DNA of 44,841 nucleotides from Lactobacillus sp. 0.1XD8-4 (GTDB lineage: Bacteria; Bacillota; Bacilli; Lactobacillales; Lactobacillaceae): contig NZ_RDBR01000012.1 of NCBI RefSeq assembly GCF_009663775.1, positions 1 to 44,841 on the forward strand. The letters are read 5' to 3'. Both the position numbers and the translations under genes were made by a program. Below are positions 34,454 through 41,714 of the stretch, in pieces (position 1 is the stretch's first letter; each line of letters starts with the position of its first letter). The notes beneath the pieces were generated by a model. That model was not told the DNA's origin. It did no database searches and worked only from the letters and a program-made list of their open reading frames with translations.

Positions 34454-35398
34454 TTATTTCTGTGAGAAACTTTGCAGGGTATCCATGATCAATTGGATGA
34501 ATTTCTCACGGTCAATATCAAGGAGGACTTCAGTATTTTGGGGCTTATCAGTTAACTGATAGTAGTCACAAACCGTTTCTCCCCGTGTAAGATCGCCCTG
34601 AGTTTCAACATCTACATTCATTTTGTCAGTACCGAACATGGTGGGATCAATCAACCAAGCAATCGTACATGGGTCGTGGAGTGGCGCACCCTTAAAGCCC
34701 CATTTTGGATTTTCGTGATATTGTTCAAAGAAATTTAATAGGCCGTAGAACGCCTGCCCTACTGGATTATTGATTTTACCGATTTGATCAATCTCATCTT
34801 TCATAATCTGTGCTTTATGGGTAACATTTAAAGGTGCCATTACCAAGGGAATGCCAAAATTCATGACAATCTTAGCTGCCTCAGGATCAACAAAAATATT
34901 AAATTCAACAGATGGCCGCCAATTACCAAGTCCCATTGCTCCACCCATGAAAACAATTTGATCAATTTTTTCTTTGGCAAGGTCTGGATATACTCGGAGA
35001 AAAAGAGCTGCATTAGTCATTGGTCCAGTTACAACTAGAGTAACTTTCTCATCACTTGCTTGAAGCACCTTCGCAATCAAATCAATGGCCGGAATATCTT
35101 GAACTGCAAAATCGGGATCAGGCAAGTCAGCCCCATCAAGCCCCGTCTTACCGTGAACTTCTGGTGCCGTTTCTAATGGTTTTACTAACGGAGTCTGATT
35201 ACCTTGAGCAACTGGAATATCTTCACGGTGTAGTAACGTTAACATTCGCATTGCATTATTCAAAGTTTTATCTGGCGTTTGATTTCCCGCAGAGGTCGTG
35301 ACTGCTAATAATTCGATTTTAGGTGATGCAACTGCCATTGTTAAAGCTAAGGCATCATCATGCCCAGGGTCACAGTCGAGAATAATCTTTTTAGTCAT
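34454..35398 (-). CDS. Nucleoside hydrolase (ribonucleoside hydrolase, IUNH family)
   Basis: Cleaves the N-glycosidic bond of ribonucleosides; 314 residues. The N-terminal calcium-binding motif is DCDPGHDDALAL, followed by VHGKTGLDGADLPD, VVTGPMTNAALFLRVYPDL, the family segment MGGAMGLGNWRPSVEFNIFV (residues about 151-170), and HDP near the C-terminus (GAPLHDPCTIAWL). It resembles RihA/RihB pyrimidine-type enzymes, but specificity is not certain. AAGGAAG precedes the ATG. It is monocistronic, with a cre-like site over its -10 box. Confidence 0.93.
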   Translation of the reverse strand: MTKKIILDCDPGHDDALALTMAVASPKIELLAVTTSAGNQTPDKTLNNAMRMLTLLHREDIPVAQGNQTPLVKPLETAPEVHGKTGLDGADLPDPDFAVQDIPAIDLIAKVLQASDEKVTLVVTGPMTNAALFLRVYPDLAKEKIDQIVFMGGAMGLGNWRPSVEFNIFVDPEAAKIVMNFGIPLVMAPLNVTHKAQIMKDEIDQIGKINNPVGQAFYGLLNFFEQYHENPKWGFKGAPLHDPCTIAWLIDPTMFGTDKMNVDVETQGDLTRGETVCDYYQLTDKPQNTEVLLDIDREKFIQLIMDTLQSFSQK

Positions 35399-35427
35399 TA
35401 ATTATCTTCCTTTCTCTATGGAGAATT

Positions 35428-35442
35428 ATTATAACGCTTACA
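35428..35442 (-). promoter_or_regulatory. -10 box with overlapping cre-like site, nucleoside hydrolase
   Basis: On the minus strand TGTAAGCGTTATAAT combines a cre-like TGTAAGCGTTATAA (35429-35442) with a TATAAT -10 (35428-35433). CcpA binding here would block the promoter, fitting carbon-catabolite repression of nucleoside use. No clear -35 was found. Confidence 0.5.
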
Positions 35443-35555
35443 TTAACTATAATCTTATTATAACAGAAAGAAGTAATTGTACTAAAACCTTCTAAAGGTG
35501 TTAACTATTTAAATTATTCACAACAAATACATCGCATTCCATTTATTTGTTTCCA

Positions 35556-35585
35556 CAATAAAAGGACCACTCCATTGTGATCCCT
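35556..35585 (-). terminator. Terminator of the nuclease/ATPase operon
   Basis: On the minus strand AAGGGATCAC pairs with GTGGTCCTT (one bulge, one G-U) and is followed by TTATTGT. It lies 13 bases after the second small membrane protein gene and closes the accessory operon. Confidence 0.65.
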
Positions 35586-35598
35586 TCTCAAAATTAAA

Positions 35599-35736
35599 TT
35601 ACTTTGATGATGCTTTCATAAATAAGCATATTGGCCAAATAATCGCTCCCGCAATTAAAGTGATTAAAACTAATTTGCCCTTCTTTGAGTGTTTCTTAGG
35701 TTGTGTAGTTGTAGTAGTAGTTTTATTCTTCTTCAT
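35599..35736 (-). CDS. 45-residue single-helix membrane protein (WPI family, copy 1)
   Basis: A tiny ORF with an excellent RBS (AAAAGGAG, nine bases from the ATG). The N-terminus is Thr/Lys-rich (six consecutive Thr, then QPKKHSKKGK), followed by one hydrophobic helix, LVLITLIAGAIIWPICLFM, and the tail KASSK. The positive N-terminus suggests an inside-in orientation. It shares the pattern IxWPIxxxxxKA with the neighbouring 36-residue ORF. It has no recognised family. It lies 51 bases downstream of that ORF and just before a terminator, so it is probably the last gene of the PLD/ATPase operon. It could be a toxin-like or effector mini-protein, or a membrane anchor; function unknown. Confidence 0.65.
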   Translation of the reverse strand: MKKNKTTTTTTQPKKHSKKGKLVLITLIAGAIIWPICLFMKASSK

Positions 35737-35787
35737 AAAAATCGGCTCCTTTTTATTAAAAACCCTGTGACTACCTACACTCTTATT

Positions 35788-35898
35788 CTATCCCCATTTT
35801 GCCTTCACGTAAAAATATATGGGCCAAGTAATTAAAGCAATAATAAACAACCAAACAATGATTTTTTGAAATAGGTTAAGTTTCCAAATATGTTTCAT
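35788..35898 (-). CDS. 36-residue single-helix membrane protein (WPI family, copy 2)
   Basis: A tiny ORF starting nine bases after the stop codon of the 755-residue PLD/ATPase gene, with AAGGTG five bases before the ATG. MKHIWKLNLFQK is followed by the helix IIVWLFIIALITWPIYFYV and the tail KAKWG. The shared IxWPI...KA pattern with the next ORF suggests an old duplication. The tight spacing makes translational coupling to the ATPase likely. I do not recognise the family; function unknown. Confidence 0.6.
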   Translation of the reverse strand: MKHIWKLNLFQKIIVWLFIIALITWPIYFYVKAKWG

Positions 35899-35907
35899 AA
35901 TTTCACC

Positions 35908-38175
35908 TTATTTCTTTTTAAGCCAGCCAAATATCCCATGGCGGTGTACCTGCTTTTCTTGTGCTTCTGTTAACCGGGTAAGCAATTCCGTCATCTTTGC
36001 ATCGGTGTTTACCTTTTGGGCGTCCCGAGCTACCTTACTGCTATTATACTTTTGCTGAAGAGTATCACTGTTAAGCCATCGATCAAAATTAGCAATATCG
36101 ACAATAAAACCGGTACTGGTATATTGGTAACTAATCCGATACTTTCGGGGAAGGTATTGGAAGTATCGTTCCATCATCATCGAACCATTATTCCGCGCGG
36201 TACTATCTGAAACCTTATTAAAAAGCTGCTTATTGATTTGCGCTTTTAACTGGCCATCCTGCTGAATAAATGTTAGGTCAGCACCCACTTCCGCCTGGTT
36301 AATAAGCATTGTCCAATCATTACGACCGACAAAAAGTGAATAGTCATAATTATCGTCAAAGTATTCCTTAACCAGGTCAAACATCCCGAATTGATCCATC
36401 GCTTGTTTTAAAACAAATTTGATTGGGTAGAGGTAATCTTTCTCAATCTTTTGTTCTGTCGCTGGTGACACATCATTGAAGAACTTTGCGAGTTCAACTT
36501 GGCAATAGCGATAAAGTTGATCGTTAGCGCGCTCCAGCAAATCATTTAATTTAGCTTCTCGCTCATTCTCATCCCCCGCAAAAGTTGATTCAAAGCTGAG
36601 ATACCATAACCGACGCATGATTTCCGGTTTAAGGGAAAATTGTGATTTACTATCACCTTCACGCCGATTCATCGTAAAAATAAATGATGGGAGTGGCTGA
36701 GTTAGACTGCGATTATTAGTAATCTCTTTAATAAAGCGGTCAAAATAAGGACGGGTTGTTAAGTCGGGGCTAATATCATCAATCATCATTGGGTTAACAG
36801 GACCATCACTATACATATAATCGCTTAAGACCGTTGTAATCGTCATATTGATATTTGATTTTCCCAATGCATAATTTTTAGCATCAAAAACTCCTCCATC
36901 AAGGAAATTGCCGCTTCCAGTTAGCTTAGCGGCTAGTCGCTTCCCTAAGGTTGACTTGCCAGTTCGTCCCTGTCCAATCAACGCAACCCCTAAAGGAACA
37001 TCTTCCCGGGATTTACTACTCGGCGATAATTCATACATATTACGGATTTTCCATAACCACGGGGCCTCAAACAGAAAACACATGAAGTCACAGGCTTGCC
37101 AACCTTCGCCGACTTCTTTATAGTTATCGTACTCATGGGCAATATCACTAAATAATTGTAACTGTTCACGGAGACGGTTACCTGTTAAATCTGATTCAAT
37201 TAATTCTGATTTTACATTATCACCAACACGGGGGGCTTCAAATAATTGACCATTATTATAAAACAAGACTGGCTTAGGGTAGAGATCCTCTTCATGGGTA
37301 ATCTTACCTGAGTTATCATCGTTTCGAGACACATGCTTAACTACCTGGGTAAGACTGTAGAGTTCTTTACCGATGTTTTCGAGGTTGCGTTTCTTATTGC
37401 CAGCATTGCCGAAGAGTTTCACGGTTTGAGCAACACTTAATTTTTCTTGGGCTGATAGTTTCTTTAATTCGTCGTCAGAACTATACCGGTCCTTATATTC
37501 TTTCACTTCTTCTGCCGGGATAATCACCGCATCTTGATCGCCGGCATCCTTATTTTTCACCATGTTTACTGTATCGGTATAGACGTTAATCTGAAGCTGC
37601 TCTTTATTCTTCGCCTGAATGAACCCGGCCATTTTCTTTGCGTCCAGATAGGTAGTCGCATGGTTAAGGTTATCATTGAACATCTGGACATGGCATTGAT
37701 AAAGCGGATCAGTTTGCATTCCATAGTCACTGGCTAGTTGTTCTACGTTATGGTGAATTGCGGCCTCGGTTAAATTCATCGAACCGGCAAATGAGAGATA
37801 CTGGTTGTCATTTGTCATTAGGTACATTTTGGTATGAATTAATTCATGCTTGGTAAATAAGAGTTGCAAGCTGCCATCCAAAATTCGCTTCGTAAATGCA
37901 CTATCCGGGTGTTCATAACCATAATTGACAAATTCAGTCCGGTCGTTTAACTGCCTCATCCGTTTACCAATTGATTCTTTCCCATTATCGCTTAAGCCGA
38001 GAATCAAAGTGACCTTATCATAGCGAGATAATAGTTGTTCTTCAATAAACTTAATTGAGGACACAAATGAAACGCCCCTAAATTCAGTTGGCTTTTCAAG
38101 ATGTTCGCCAGCGAATTGCCAAAAATCGGCATCAGAAATCAATTCTTGTTTTGTGTAATCTAGAATGTCTAACAT
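35908..38175 (-). CDS. Phospholipase-D-like nuclease fused to an SF3/AAA-like ATPase
   Basis: A 755-residue, probably cytosolic protein. The N-terminal part (about 30-175) is a PLD-type fold with one HxK motif (His114-Thr-Lys116), GSMN (131-134) and NVE (143-145), the layout of nuclease-type PLD domains. A charged middle region (190-390) follows. The P-loop domain has Walker A GQGRTGKST (401-409), Walker B MMIDD (463-467), a sensor-like FTMN (500-503) and RRLWYLSF (521-528), resembling superfamily-3 helicase/primase-type ATPases. The C-terminus is helical and Lys-rich. AGGGGG is near the ATG. It lies 49 bases after the DUF2325-like gene and 9 before a mini membrane protein. A role in defence against phage or plasmids is plausible from this architecture and neighbourhood, but not shown. 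Confidence 0.8.
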   Translation of the reverse strand: MLDILDYTKQELISDADFWQFAGEHLEKPTEFRGVSFVSSIKFIEEQLLSRYDKVTLILGLSDNGKESIGKRMRQLNDRTEFVNYGYEHPDSAFTKRILDGSLQLLFTKHELIHTKMYLMTNDNQYLSFAGSMNLTEAAIHHNVEQLASDYGMQTDPLYQCHVQMFNDNLNHATTYLDAKKMAGFIQAKNKEQLQINVYTDTVNMVKNKDAGDQDAVIIPAEEVKEYKDRYSSDDELKKLSAQEKLSVAQTVKLFGNAGNKKRNLENIGKELYSLTQVVKHVSRNDDNSGKITHEEDLYPKPVLFYNNGQLFEAPRVGDNVKSELIESDLTGNRLREQLQLFSDIAHEYDNYKEVGEGWQACDFMCFLFEAPWLWKIRNMYELSPSSKSREDVPLGVALIGQGRTGKSTLGKRLAAKLTGSGNFLDGGVFDAKNYALGKSNINMTITTVLSDYMYSDGPVNPMMIDDISPDLTTRPYFDRFIKEITNNRSLTQPLPSFIFTMNRREGDSKSQFSLKPEIMRRLWYLSFESTFAGDENEREAKLNDLLERANDQLYRYCQVELAKFFNDVSPATEQKIEKDYLYPIKFVLKQAMDQFGMFDLVKEYFDDNYDYSLFVGRNDWTMLINQAEVGADLTFIQQDGQLKAQINKQLFNKVSDSTARNNGSMMMERYFQYLPRKYRISYQYTSTGFIVDIANFDRWLNSDTLQQKYNSSKVARDAQKVNTDAKMTELLTRLTEAQEKQVHRHGIFGWLKKK

Positions 38176-38224
38176 GTGGTTCGCCCCCTTTTTTGATTAA
38201 CATACTCAATATATCATAAGAATT

Positions 38225-39067
38225 TTATTTTTCAGAATTCATATACAAATAGTTTAATCGTCGCACACCTTCATTTGCGTCAGCGCGATAAAAATACTCA
38301 ACTTTATTATCAAGTTCTGGATGTTGCTTTAAATAATTAGTTAGTGAATGAGGAACTGATCCTAGCAGAACAAAAACATAGTCTGCCGCCTGAATCTTCT
38401 TATAAATTAATGGGAGAGACTCTTCATACGCATCCATTACTGATAAGCTAACATACTTACGTAATTGTGTAACCATAAAGTCAATTTTCTTGTTGCCAAT
38501 TAACAATAAATTCTTGGAATAAAGCCACGCAATTTTATCAGGATTAATAATTGTAACCTTTTCTTTAACTGGTTTCCTTTCTGAATTGGTCGTTTTACAG
38601 CTGATTACCTGGGGAACTCTAGTAGTGTTTCCAATGACTTTACCTATAACAACCCGCGGAACTGGATGCGCCGACTTTTTCGCTTCTTTAGGCCGCTCAC
38701 TTAATAATTTACTTAATTTTATCGTTCCCTTGGTTGCTACGAGGCGGTTAGGTTGAAATGAACCATAGTCGCTTAAATAACGAAATAACTTGTTTACCCA
38801 GGGTAACGTATTTACTAAATGATAACGTGTTCCGCCTACTTGTTGCGCTTTAATTGCAACGCCATCCCGTAAATCTTCTGCCATTCGTTTAGTAATTGAA
38901 CTATTTTGAAGCAATTTGAGTCCTTGTCTATCCTGATCACCAATATAAGCTTGACCATCCTTCTCATAATAGTAACCATAAATGAATGATGAATCATGTT
39001 TTGCGGTTGCTTCCTTGAATGTCAGAATCACACGTTCAAGAAGTGGTGCCAACTGAGCATCGTACAA
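38225..39067 (-). CDS. Protein with DUF2325-like C-terminal domain, possibly 5'-truncated by an IS
   Basis: A 280-residue reading frame. The N-terminal half (1-105) is unrecognised, with FIYGYYYEKDGQAYIGDQD and LVNTLPWVNKLFRYLSDYGS. A basic linker (about 120-165) follows. The C-terminal part resembles DUF2325: LLLIGNKKIDFMVTQLRKY, then IQAADYVFVLLGSVPHSL, with the typical alternating beta/alpha pattern and a sensor-like Ser-His. The frame starts at TTG exactly at the inferred left boundary of the IS3 element, and its only RBS-like sequence (AAAGGG) is two bases away inside the element, so the native 5' end may be lost. It is followed after 49 bp by the PLD/ATPase gene, its likely partner. Confidence 0.55.
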   Translation of the reverse strand: MYDAQLAPLLERVILTFKEATAKHDSSFIYGYYYEKDGQAYIGDQDRQGLKLLQNSSITKRMAEDLRDGVAIKAQQVGGTRYHLVNTLPWVNKLFRYLSDYGSFQPNRLVATKGTIKLSKLLSERPKEAKKSAHPVPRVVIGKVIGNTTRVPQVISCKTTNSERKPVKEKVTIINPDKIAWLYSKNLLLIGNKKIDFMVTQLRKYVSLSVMDAYEESLPLIYKKIQAADYVFVLLGSVPHSLTNYLKQHPELDNKVEYFYRADANEGVRRLNYLYMNSEK

Positions 39068-39116
39068 TACCCTTTAGGGTTGACACTTTAAATAATAAAA
39101 GTGCCAATTCTAGGGG

Positions 39117-39746
39117 GTGTTTTTCGTTTCTAGTTATTCCACAACAGAAAAATTAAGATTACTAAGTAATTATCAGGATTCAGATTGCTCATTAGGAGTA
39201 TTCGCTGACTATCACGAAGTGAGAACAGCGAACATGACTAAATGGATTAAACAATTTTTATTAGCAGGACTGGCTAGTCGTGAGGTTTTAATTAAGTACA
39301 AAATACGCCATATTTCTCAACTAAAACAATGGATTATCCAGTACAATAGTGACAAACTAACTGTTGCTTACGCAACAAGAAAGCGAGTTAAGAAAATGGG
39401 CCGGAAAGTATCCTTTGATGAGAAAAAGCAGATTGTGCAGTGGACGATTAACCACCAGAACAACTATAAAGAAGCAGCTAGTAAGTATGATATTAGTTAT
39501 CAGCGGGTTTATTCGTGGGTACGTAAATATTTGCACGATCATAATTGGGAAGTACTAAAAGATAATCGTGGCAGAAATAAAGAGAAAGAACCGACAAATG
39601 AGCTCGAACGGTTGAGAAAACGAGTACGTGAATTAGAAGCTGAGAAACGAGAAAGCGAGGTACAAATTGCGTTCGCAAAAAAATTAGTCGAAATACGCAA
39701 TCGGGAGGTGCATCGACCGGACGATATCAAGCGATTCAAGAAATGA
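39117..39746 (+). CDS. IS3-family transposase OrfA (HTH protein)
   Basis: A 209-residue DNA-binding subunit. A first HTH-like unit lies near residues 10-80 (STTEKLRLLSNYQD, then VLIKYKIRHISQLKQWI). A second, near 95-150 (FDEKKQIVQWTINHQNNYKE, then YDISYQRVYSWVRKYL), is followed by a leucine-zipper-like coiled coil (LERLRKRVRELEAE). The start is uncertain: GTG at 39117 directly follows AGGGG. The stop overlaps the OrfB ATG (ATGA), where coupling or frameshifting would join the two. Confidence 0.85.
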   Translation: MFFVSSYSTTEKLRLLSNYQDSDCSLGVFADYHEVRTANMTKWIKQFLLAGLASREVLIKYKIRHISQLKQWIIQYNSDKLTVAYATRKRVKKMGRKVSFDEKKQIVQWTINHQNNYKEAASKYDISYQRVYSWVRKYLHDHNWEVLKDNRGRNKEKEPTNELERLRKRVRELEAEKRESEVQIAFAKKLVEIRNREVHRPDDIKRFKK

Positions 39747-40575
39747 TTAAAGACGGTTATACAGTATCAGAACTAGTTAAAGCGGCTAAAGTAAGCCGGC
39801 AAGCCTACTATAAGTGGCTAAAACGAGAATTAACTACTAAGGATATCCAAGATCAAGAGATCCTTAATTTGATTAAAGAAATTGAGAAAACTAATAAGCA
39901 AAGTATTGGCTATGGGAAAATGACTCGTCTTATTAAGCGCGCAGGTTTTGGATATTTGGTCAACAAAAAACGAGTTATTAGAATTATGAAGGAACATGGG
40001 ATTAAAGCTGACTATCGTCAAGCTAAAAGAAAACGCGACAAGGAACGTCAAACCTATCAAGCTGAAAATATACTTAATCGTCAATTTAAACAGGAAGCAG
40101 CTAATCAGGTTTGGGTAACTGATACAACAGAACTCGCCTATAATATTCATAATTATAAAGTTCGTTTACATGTGGTTCTTGATTTATATGGTCAATTTCC
40201 AATTAGCTGGCTAATTACCCCAACAAAAACTAGTGAGGGAGCAATTCAAGTATTCAAGAAAGCTCAGAAACAAGAAGGTGTATTAGCCCCACTTATTCAT
40301 ACTGATCGCGGAGCTGCTTATACTTCTAAGGTGTTTAATCAAATAATAGTCAACATAGCTATTCAGCTCCTGGCACACCAGCAGATAACGCAGTTATCGA
40401 GCACTGGTGGGCCGACTTTAAAGCAATTTGGCTAGCACATTCATCTAAGCCACAAACACTTGATGAACTTCAAACACTAGTGGCTGAAGGAATTGAATAC
40501 TTTACAAATACATTTATTTCAGCTAAAAGAAATGACCTTACTGCAACGGAATTTCGTTACGGCAAAGCCAATTAA
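39743..40575 (+). pseudogene. IS3-family transposase OrfB (DDE integrase core), frameshifted
   Basis: The frame from 39743 runs to a stop at 40435. It contains the HTH_21 region (IGYGKMTRLIKRAGFGYLVN) and two catalytic Asp, in VWVTDTTELAYN and LIHTDRGAAYTS. The remaining, Glu-containing part (APGTPADNAVIEHWWADFKA) and the end (NDLTATEFRYGKAN) are read in another frame up to TAA at 40573-40575. A single-base loss around 40340-40350, probably one A in AAATAATAG, explains this. The catalytic Glu is thus lost from the main product, and the transposase should be inactive. Confidence 0.85.
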
Positions 40576-40581
40576 TTTTTA

Positions 40582-41007
40582 TTATTTAGTGTGTAAACTT
40601 GACAGGGTACAGTACCAATAAAGTAATTGTTCTATTATTTTCTTTTCTAATTCCGTCTCTATGCTTAAATCATTATCATCTTTTCCTTTACTTATAAAGA
40701 AATTTGGTACATTTATGAATTTATAATTTTTCACTTCTGTAGGAATGTTCCGAATTATAAAGCTATTTCTAGTTTTTCCCAACAGCCACTTAATACAGTT
40801 ATTCCATATTCTTATGTACCAAGGATAACTTTTTTCTTTATTTAAAAAATATGTTTGAAGAACACTACTTTTCCCCGAATCATATGGCCCTGTCACTGCA
40901 ATATTGCAAACATCATTATTTTCATATAACTCATCTAATTTTCGAGAATAGACCTCTATATCATTTAAGTTATTTTTTGCTATTAAAATTCCAAGTCTCT
41001 TACTCAT
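40582..41007 (-). pseudogene. N-terminal fragment of a YobI-like P-loop NTPase, cut by the IS
   Basis: Frame of 141 residues, of which about 132 precede the IS boundary at 40610. It carries a YobI-type N-terminus: Walker A in NIAVTGPYDSGKSSVLQTYF, then KFINVPNFFISKGKD and ELEKKIIEQLLY. Intact members of this family are far longer (of the order of a thousand residues), so most of the protein is missing; the last nine residues come from the IS. AAAGGAG precedes the ATG. Sequence on the far side of the IS does not continue the family, so the 3' part was deleted rather than simply split. Confidence 0.65.
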
Positions 41008-41042
41008 ATTTATCTCCTTTTATGCTTTCAGGCTAAGTCTAG

Positions 41043-41080
41043 AAATAGACAGTTTTCGATTCATTGAAAACTGTCTATTT
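41043..41080. terminator. Strong hairpin terminator
   Basis: AAATAGACAGTTTTC (41043-41057) pairs perfectly with GAAAACTGTCTATTT (41066-41080) around an eight-base loop. It lies 20 bases after the stop of the ruined methyltransferase and separates that unit from the NTPase fragment. Confidence 0.9.
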
Positions 41081-41100
41081 TATTAAACTATTAATTTTTA

Positions 41101-41690
41101 TCATTCTACTTTTATTTCTCTCAAATAAATATCTGTCCACTTACAAGGAATATAATTAATTTTTTCAGGTTCTGCTATTTCTGCATCCTCATTTGAAGTG
41201 AACAAATCCAATTGCTCGTAACTATTTTTCACACTACCAGTCGGCCCATCTTGATTAACAATAGCTTCAAATGTATATTCAGTTCTCTGAACTTTACGTG
41301 GATTTTCTCCAATATCATTCCATTCACTAAATCACCACTAACAGTAATCTGTCTCAACATATCACCTTGCTGCATATTAGCTTGAATTATAATTTTGGCA
41401 CTATCCTCAACATATTTATTAGCTTTACTATTATATTTATAAGGTAGATAACGCAATTAAACTATTAGTATTAAATACTCGAGCAGACTTACTTTGTGAC
41501 ATTGCTACTTTTAATTTTCTCTTTAATAGCGCAACTAAAATACCCCTTTATCTGCTGAAGATTCTAGAAATGTTGCATGTAAATCATTAATTTTTCCCAT
41601 AATTTCTGGCTGATCTAACATCAAATCAACAATTCGCTTAGGAGTAAAAACCTCACCATGATCTTTTAGCTGATTTGATAATCTTTTCAT
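41101..41690 (-). pseudogene. Remnant of an N6-adenine DNA methyltransferase (restriction-modification type)
   Basis: Pieces of one protein are spread over different frames. First: LSNQLKDHGEVFTPKRIVDL and ATFLESSADKGVF, a decayed SAM-binding FLEPSAGxGxF motif (41690 to about 41543). After a frameshift: LVALLKRKLKVAMSQSKS and SLIALSTL (to about 41450). After a jump that lacks the expected middle segment: AKIIIQANMQQGDMLRQITV and SGDLV (to about 41320). After another shift: EWNDIGENPRKVQRTEYTFE, QDGPTGSVKNSYEQLDLF and a terminal KWTDIYLREIKVE up to TGA at 41101. No catalytic NPPY-type motif remains. It is non-functional and probably once paired with the Mrr-like nuclease or another restriction enzyme here. 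Confidence 0.75.
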
Positions 41691-41714
41691 TCATATCATC
41701 TATTCCTCACATAC

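Larger units (their letters stand above)
39068..40609 (+). mobile_element. IS3-family (IS150-like) insertion sequence, about 1.54 kb
   Basis: Imperfect 33-bp inverted repeats, 39068-39100 and 40577-40609, match at 26 of 33 positions (outer TACCCT, inner TAAATAATAAAA). Inside lie an OrfA with two HTH units and an OrfB with an rve/DDE core in overlapping frames (ATGA). The bases just outside are CAA on the left and CAG on the right, so no clean target duplication is seen. The genes on the two sides do not belong together, which suggests IS-mediated deletion or rearrangement. OrfB carries a frameshift, so the copy is probably immobile by itself. Confidence 0.88.

Noticed and set aside
35298-35495. 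Plus-strand ORF of 65 codons upstream of the nucleoside hydrolase
   Set aside because: It starts inside the hydrolase gene on the opposite strand, crosses its promoter, and has no RBS or recognisable motif.
39357-39739. Several ORFs antisense to the transposase OrfA
   Set aside because: These are shadow frames of a clear IS3 OrfA with HTH and coiled-coil motifs; no RBS or homology pattern.
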